A stretch of 64,000 nt of DNA from Philonthus cognatus (Eukaryota; Arthropoda; Insecta; Coleoptera; Staphylinidae): NCBI GenBank assembly GCA_932526585.2, contig OW052245.1:88241369-88305368 (forward strand), written 5' to 3'. Positions 58,351-64,000 of the stretch are shown here, in pieces. The position numbers and the translations under genes were made by a program. The stretch's first letter is position 1, and each line of letters begins with the position of its first letter. The notes under the pieces are model-generated. The model had not been told where the DNA came from and searched no databases. It saw only the letters and a list, made by a program, of their open reading frames with translations.

Positions 58351-60470
58351 CAGTGCCGTGGCAAGCTAGTTTGGCGCCTGGTGCCAACATTTTAAATGAC
58401 GCCTTTTGTTTTCTTTTTACTTTCTACGTATGTAATACAAAAGAAGAGTATTGTTTTTACGAAAATTTGCAATAGAAAAATGTAGTCGCAATCAGGAGCG
58501 GATTTGATATTGACATTTTACATTGACTAATCTAAGGTTTGTCAACTGGCGCCAATGACGGCTGACTCCGACGTGTGTCCGAACGTCTCGATAAACGTCT
58601 AAAGTGGCACACCAAATGTCAAAAGTGAGACGTAAACTGTCAAAACTTACATCAAAAACAGATAAATTGTAGTAAAATGTCATTACTGACACATTGTGTT
58701 AAAAAGGTGAGATCATTTGATGCAAAAAAGTTTCAGAAATGTCGAAACTCTGCAAATAGGAAAAATGTGAAATATGTTGAAAATCATCGAAACACTTTAA
58801 GACATTTATTTATTAACTACTATTTGTTATTTTTCGATATTTCTACTCGCTTGTCGTAAAATCGTATTCTCAATTGTCTTTGGTCATTATGCAATCAAGA
58901 TTCTTTAATCGAGTGCCTGATATTAAAGCACTCATAAACAATTTTTCTTTTTTTCAGAACTGTCAAATATCTCAATTGGATTAGATTAGACATCTTATAA
59001 TTAGGTTAGACGACAGTCACTGATGTTAGTTTAGGTTAGATGACACCCTTATCGTAAAACTCAATCGAAAAATTTTTAACCTAACTTTACATTATTAGTT
59101 TCTGTCGGTTTGCATATTTTTTATTTGTGCTTTGCATGTGTGCTTCTTTCGTTTATTCTGTGTACCCTTCGATCGTCTCCACTGTCACTTTGTCATGTAA
59201 GATATATTAACTCAAACGTGAATATTTACCAAATAAACGAAAAATGATGTAAAAATGAAAACTTGAACACTAATATCGATAAGAACCGCCAAACAAATGA
59301 AAAAGCATAAGGACAGAAATGATAAAGTAGTATGACAAAAGACTGTTGACATGTTGATATTATCGACAAGAATTGCCAAATAAATAAAATAAGAAATGAT
59401 AAACTAGTAAAACATTTAGAAAAGACAGTTGTTAAAGTGATTTTATGTTGAAATAACAATAGACAGTGTCTGTTGCTTTTTGCCATTTTACGTCCCTTTT
59501 GACTATGACAGCCAACATACTGCTGTATTGTCAATAACAAAGATAACTGCCATTTTCTACGTTTTTAAAAGTTGAATAAAAAACGCCTCTGTCATTATTG
59601 ATGGCACTTCACTGTGTGCCGTAGATTAAGAATCCGCAAATTGCTCTAACCTCGAAAATAACCGTGTTACGCTGCTCAACTGTCTATATGTATTACTTCA
59701 CATCTGTTTTGTCAATCGAAATCGATCTCTTTGCGAATTTTAACCTAATTTGACGAACCTGCTTTAATCTCGAAAGCTGTCTATATTTATTACATCACGT
59801 TAGTTTTGACAATCGCAAACGATTCCCTGGCGAATTCTAACCTAGTTTAACGTGTCTCACTCATCACTTTTTCTTCCTGTTCAAAATTCCGACTTCTTGA
59901 TTTTTTTCCACTCTTTCGAAATTCTGCAAAAAAACACTATACTATACTGACTGTCATTTCACTATGTAAACTAGGATTACATTAACTATTTTGACTTAGT
60001 AAACATTGTGACAGCTATGTCATAAAAGTTATAAATTTTAGACGTTAGAAACGTCGAAAGTAGGTACCTGTAGAAAGTGATGACATGTCAAGAGTTGGGT
60101 TAGATTAGTTGTCTCATTGTAAATTTAAGTTAGGTAAGATGTCACTTTGTAAGCGAAATGTCGATTTACTGCGACTGTCACCATAGTCACAAATGTTTTT
60201 TGTTAGTACTAGAAAATGGTAGCAATAATCGACTCACAGTAGATTCAGACCATTTTTGAACAATCTGTCAGTCCGATTCATTAAAAACTAGTAAGGGGCG
60301 GGCAATATCGAGTATGTCAAGGATCGAGCTGAATGATCAAGCAGTTGAAGTATCGAACAGATAGAGCAAAAAATTAAGCCGCAGGAAATAGTCTACAAAA
60401 AATTCTACCGCCCCCTTTTACTGGCGCCTGGTGCGGTCGCACCGCTCGCACCCCCCTTGCCACGGCGCTG
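58351..60470. mobile_element. 2.1-kb hAT-type nonautonomous element with 8-bp target duplication
   Basis: GATGTGCA is duplicated exactly at 58343-58350 and 60471-60478. Ends CAGTGCCGTGGCAAG and the complement of CAGCGCCGTGGCAAG, with GGCGCCTGGTGC as a second inverted block on each side. The interior shows no ORF with transposase similarity. It is filled with short recurring words such as TTAGGTTAGA, AACTGTCAAA and CTGTCATTTCACTATG in both orientations. Confidence 0.85.
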
Positions 60471-60479
60471 GATGTGCAC

Positions 60480-61205
60480 ACACCGGGTGAATATTCGTAA
60501 TCCGAACATAGGTAATTAACATAAGAAAAACGGTGTTTGCAGATTGCTGCTATTCTATTTTACCTTTTAACTATAAACATTGTTTGAGGTTTTAAAATTG
60601 TACTTAAAATGAGCGTTCAAATATAAATTTTAGGCCGATTATTAATTTTTTGTCGATTTTAAAAGTCGAGAAAAGTCAATAAATTATTTTTTTCTTAAGA
60701 AAATAAATAGCTCCAATTATTTCCAATACTAGTAAGAGTGTCTGTGATTTTTTTCGGATTTTTGTACATAAAAATAATTTTTTTGTATAAAAATCTTGAT
60801 ATTTTCCATGCATATACCCTTCGAAAATTGCGATTTTTTGATAAAGTATGATAATTAGAAATCGATTCACTGACTATAGAGGCTTCTACTTCGTTATACA
60901 TTGTTGAACATAAATACAAACAAAGTGATAAACAGTGTTTTATTTATAATTAGAAATCGCTTCAACTATTTTTTCTAATAAAAAAAATCATTTAAAAAAA
61001 TTCAGTTATTCAATAACATTTTAAAACTCTTACGAAATTTGCGATTTTTTGATAGAAATTTTAATTTTTATAAAAATCTAAAAAAACTTTCAATTATTCT
61101 CCTTGATATTAGAAATCACTAGAACTATTTTTTTTTTCTTATAAAAAAATGTTGTTCGTAAAAACAGTGTCCTAAAACAAACATCATTTGTTTTGTAAAT
61201 TTAAA
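60480..61205. other. AT-rich sequence with one shared repeat
   Basis: 60862-60945 (TTCACTGACTATAG, GAGGCTTCTACTTCGTTATA, ACAAACAAAGTGATAAACAG) shares its ends with the 105-bp hammerhead insertion and its middle with 11140-11170. A related nonautonomous copy lacking the core. Nothing else identified. Confidence 0.45.
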
Positions 61206-61215
61206 ATGCAACAAT

Positions 61216-62160
61216 AACAATAACACTATTAGTTACTCGAAACAATAAACAAAATTTATGTCGGCCACCTTAGAAAATGTTTAACAATTAATTTGAATAT
61301 GATTTAATAAAGAAAACACTTGGTTAAATTTCACTAATATTTTGGTATTTTATTCCAACTAGTTTCGACTTTGAGTCATTCTCAAGGAGGCCTTGAGAAT
61401 GACTCAAAGTCGAAACTAGTTGGAATAAAAAACCAAAATATTAGTGAAATTTAACCAAGTGTTTTCTTTATTAAATCATAGTTAAATATGTTTCACCACG
61501 TGAAAGATGAGAAACTTGTTCAAGATAAATTAATTTGAATTCGCGAATGATTGACTTCCCAATGCATTCACTAATGTTCAAAAATCGACGAAAGATACAT
61601 TCCCCATATTCAAAATTGTTATTGTATTTTAACAATAACACTATTAGTTACTCAAAACAACGAACAAAATTAATGTCGGCCGCCTTGAAATATGATTAAA
61701 CAATGAATTTCTCATAGCATATTTCTGACTTCCCAATGCATTCACTTATCTTCAAAAATCGACGAAAGATACATTCCCCATATTGAAAATGGTTATTGTA
61801 TTTTAACAATAACACTATTAGTTACTTAAAAAAATAAACAAAATTTATATTGGCCACCTTGAAAAATGTTTAAACAATTAATTTGTCATCGCGAATGATT
61901 GATTTCCCAATGCATTCACTAATGTTTAAAAATCGTAGAAAGATACATTCCCCATATTAAAAATTGTTATTGTATTTTAACAATAACACTATTAGTTACT
62001 CAAAACAATAAACGAAATGTATGTCGACGGCTTTAAAATATGTTTAAACAATTAATTTCTCATAGCGTATTTCTGATTTCCCCATGCATTCACTAATGTT
62101 CAAAAATCGTCCAAAGATACATTCCTCATATTGAAAATTGTTATTACATTTTAACAATAA
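61216..62160. repeat. 174-bp tandem repeat
   Basis: Units start with AACAATAACACTATTAG at 61216, 61631, 61805 and 61979, with the next start at 62153. Spacing is exactly 174 bp, except the first unit, which is enlarged by a 243-bp insertion. Each unit includes ATGTCGGCCACCTTGAAA, TTCCCAATGCATTCACTAAT and GATACATTCCCCATATT. The array resumes at 63822, where it runs out of the window. Confidence 0.9.
61299..61528. mobile_element. Hammerhead-bearing palindrome inserted in the 174-bp repeat, 13-bp target duplication
   Basis: AATTAATTTGAAT is present at 61286-61298 and 61528-61540. The insert contains a palindrome (61309-61387 / 61391-61470) with CAACTAGTTTCGACTTTGAG arms and a tail ATATGTTTCACCACGTG, GAGAAACTTGTTC. 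The motif on the minus strand reads helix I TCC/GGA, core TTGAGAA plus T, helix II GACT-CAA-AGTC, GAAAC, TA, triplet GTT. Other units of the array show the uninterrupted target. Confidence 0.8.
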
Positions 62161-62325
62161 TAATAATAATAATAATATATATTGGTGTTAATACAAGATT
62201 GTTTACACAGGTCACAGGTAATTTGAAATACTACTATGTATAATAACATTCACAATGGCGACCACTTAACATATTAAAAGTATACATTATTTATAGCAGA
62301 TCACAGATTATTGGTATGAAACAGA
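62153..62325 (-). mobile_element. Retroelement 3' fragment with (ATT)n tail
   Basis: (AAT)n at 62155-62176 followed by about 150 bp of unique-looking sequence interrupts a 174-bp unit. On the minus strand this is a 3' UTR plus trinucleotide tail. No coding sequence. Confidence 0.45.
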
Positions 62326-62329
62326 CATC

Positions 62330-63745
62330 AAATTGAACTCTTTTAAAAAACAACGAATGTTGTCAGCCTATTTTCTGTAAATCTTTAGATATTCTTTGTT
62401 TTTTTTTAAGTTCAATTTGAAGCTTTAAACGAATGTTTTCCACTCCCAGACTAAGCATGAAGTAAAATTTCGAGTTTAGAAAAGCCCCGTGAAAATTTGT
62501 CGAGGGTCGCGCAGCGACCCGAGACAAATTTTCTGGGCTTTTCTAAACTCGAAATTTTACTTCATGCGCCACGCGCTTTAAACTCTAAAATATTGTGAAT
62601 TCTATGTATATTTGAATCTTAATTGAAATCAGTGTTTTATACGCGTGGCGCATGAAGTAAAATTTCGAGTTTAGAAAAGCCCAGAAAATTTGTCTCGGGT
62701 CGCTGCGCGACCCTCGACAAATTTTCACGGGGCTTTTCTAAACTCGAAATTTTACTTCATGCTTAGTCTGGGAGTGGAAAACACTCCTTTGAAGCTTCAA
62801 ATTAAACTATTTTAAAAAACAACGAATGTTGTCAGCCTATTTTCTGTAAATCTTTAGATATTCTTTGTTTTTTTTTTAAAGTTCAATTTGAAGCTTTAAA
62901 CGAATGTTTTCCACTCCCAGACTAAGCATGAAGTAAAATTTCGAGTTTAGAAAAGCCCCGTGAAAATTTGTCGAGGGTCGCGCAGCGACCCGAGACAAAT
63001 TTTCTGGGCTTTTCTAAACTCGAAATTTTACTTCATGCGCCACGCGCTTAAAACACTAAAATATTGTGAATTCTATGTATATTTGAATCTCAATTGAAAT
63101 CAGTGTTTTATACGCGTGGCGCATGAAGTAAAATTTCGAGTTTAGAAAAGCCCAGAAAATTTGTCTCGGGTCGCTGCGCGACCCTCGACAAATTTTCACG
63201 GGGCTTTTCTAAACTCGAAATTTTACTTCATGCTTAGTCTGGGAGTGGAAAACACTCGTTTGAAGCTTCAAATTAAACTATTTTAAAAAACAACGAATGT
63301 TGTCAGCCTATTTTCTGTAAATCTTTAGATTTTCTTTGTTTTTTTTTAAAGTTCAATTTGAAGCTTTAAACGAATGTTTTCCACTCCCAGACTAAGCATG
63401 AAGTAAAATTTCGAGTTTAGAAAAGCCCCGTGAAAATTTGTCGAGGGTCGCGCAGCGACCCGAGACAAATTTTCTGGGCTTTTCTAAACTCGAAATTTTA
63501 CTTCATGCGCCACGCGCTTAAAACACTAAAATATTGTGAATTCTATGTATATTTGAATCTCAATTGAAATTAGTGTTTTATACGCGTGGCGCATGAAGTA
63601 AAATTTAGAGTTTAGAAAAGCCCTGAAAATTTGTCTCGGGTCGCTGCGCGACCCTCGACAACTTTTCACGGGGCTTTTCTAAACTCGAAATTTTACTTCA
63701 TGCTTAGTCTGGGAGTGGAAAACACTCGTTTAAAGCTTCAAAAAA
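62330..63745. repeat. Hairpin array E: six hairpins, about 471-bp period
   Basis: Hairpins 62457-62564, 62652-62760, 62928-63036, 63123-63231, 63398-63506 and 63593-63701, in three nearly identical S2-H-S1-S1'-H'-S2' units. Units differ by few substitutions, so the tandem amplification is recent. Inner stem GGGTCGCGCAGCGACCC. The S1 variant here is GCGCCACGCGCTTAAAACAC. Confidence 0.92.
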
Positions 63746-63821
63746 CGATTTACACCAAACTTTTAAATGTTTTGGTTTTAGCTGTTGGATTTGTGTAGGA
63801 AGAGCATTAAAAAAATTGTAT

Positions 63822-64000
63822 ACAATAACACTATTAGTTACTCAAAATAATAAACAAAATTTATGTCGACACCTTGAAATATGTTTGTTTAAACAATTAA
63901 TTTCACATCGCGAAACACTGACTTTCCAATGCATTCATTAATCTTTAAAAATCGACGAAAGATACATTTCCCATATTAAAAATTGTTATTGTATTTTAAC
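63822..64000. repeat. 174-bp tandem repeat, continuation
   Basis: Another unit (ACAATAACACTATTAGTTAC, ATGTCGACACCTTGAAATAT, TTTCCAATGCATTCATTAAT), with the next unit start at about 63998. The array probably continues beyond the window. Confidence 0.85.

Overview
This is AT-rich animal DNA, most likely from an insect, possibly a beetle (the order is a weak guess). The evidence is jockey/CR1-type and RNase H-bearing non-LTR retrotransposons, a GIY-YIG Penelope-like element (PLE), piggyBac/hAT/mariner-type MITEs, spliceosomal intron signals and no prokaryotic gene structure. I find no host protein gene that can be called with confidence. The window is a heavily nested transposon landscape. Between the insertions are short, moderately GC-rich, unique-looking islands (2.86-3.54, 10.4-10.9, 11.6-11.95, 17.0-17.5, 25.5-26.0, 28.3-28.7, 31.6-32.0, 35.7-36.1, 38.45-38.75, 41.0-41.25 and 53.75-53.95 kb) that probably represent the ancestral host sequence.

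Layout. 0.2-2.7 kb: a jockey-like non-LTR element (minus). 3.5-6.4 kb: a PLE with reverse transcriptase (RT) and GIY-YIG endonuclease, broken by a tRNA-derived SINE, an inverted duplication and a retro-fragment, with terminal repeats containing a hammerhead-like motif. 6.5-8.5 kb: a tandem array of hairpin units. 8.5-10 kb: non-LTR fragments. 10-13.3 kb: palindromic hammerhead-like repeats and more hairpins. 13.3-16.9 kb: an RNase H-bearing non-LTR element interrupted by a possible solo LTR. 17.5-18.3 kb: a hAT-type MITE containing a piggyBac-type MITE containing a hairpin. 19.5-22.8 kb: two non-LTR elements (minus). 22.8-27.7 kb: hairpin arrays around a host island. 28.9-31.5 kb: a transposase relic and a second RNase H-bearing element. 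32.2-35.2 kb: a foldback, two piggyBac-type MITEs and a mariner-like element. 35.4-40.4 kb: a SINE, non-LTR tails and MITEs. 41.4-42.6 kb: a tyrosine-recombinase relic. 43-46.2 kb: nested MITEs carrying hairpins and a duplicated exon-like cassette. 47.2-49.9 kb: a non-LTR element (plus). 50-52.7 kb: the largest hairpin array. 52.9-55.3 kb: nested inverted repeats. 55.7-57.3 kb: an intact, intron-containing tyrosine-recombinase gene inside a small element. 58.35-60.47 kb: a 2.1-kb hAT-type element. 61.2-64 kb: a 174-bp tandem repeat interrupted by a hammerhead palindrome and a hairpin array.

Two themes stand out. First, about 50 copies of a roughly 110-bp hairpin with constant outer arms, self-complementary inner stems of at least five sequence classes, and two alternative flanks (called S1 and S2 here). 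It forms tandem palindromic units of 470-490 or 740 bp and also rides inside TTAA-flanked (piggyBac-type) and TA-flanked (mariner-type) transposon ends. Second, a dispersed family of hammerhead-ribozyme-like motifs whose three helices covary between copies. One copy lies in the PLE terminal repeat, many form near-perfect palindromes, and two insertions have readable target-site duplications (TSDs). The only apparently intact coding gene is the tyrosine recombinase at 55943-57068 (minus).
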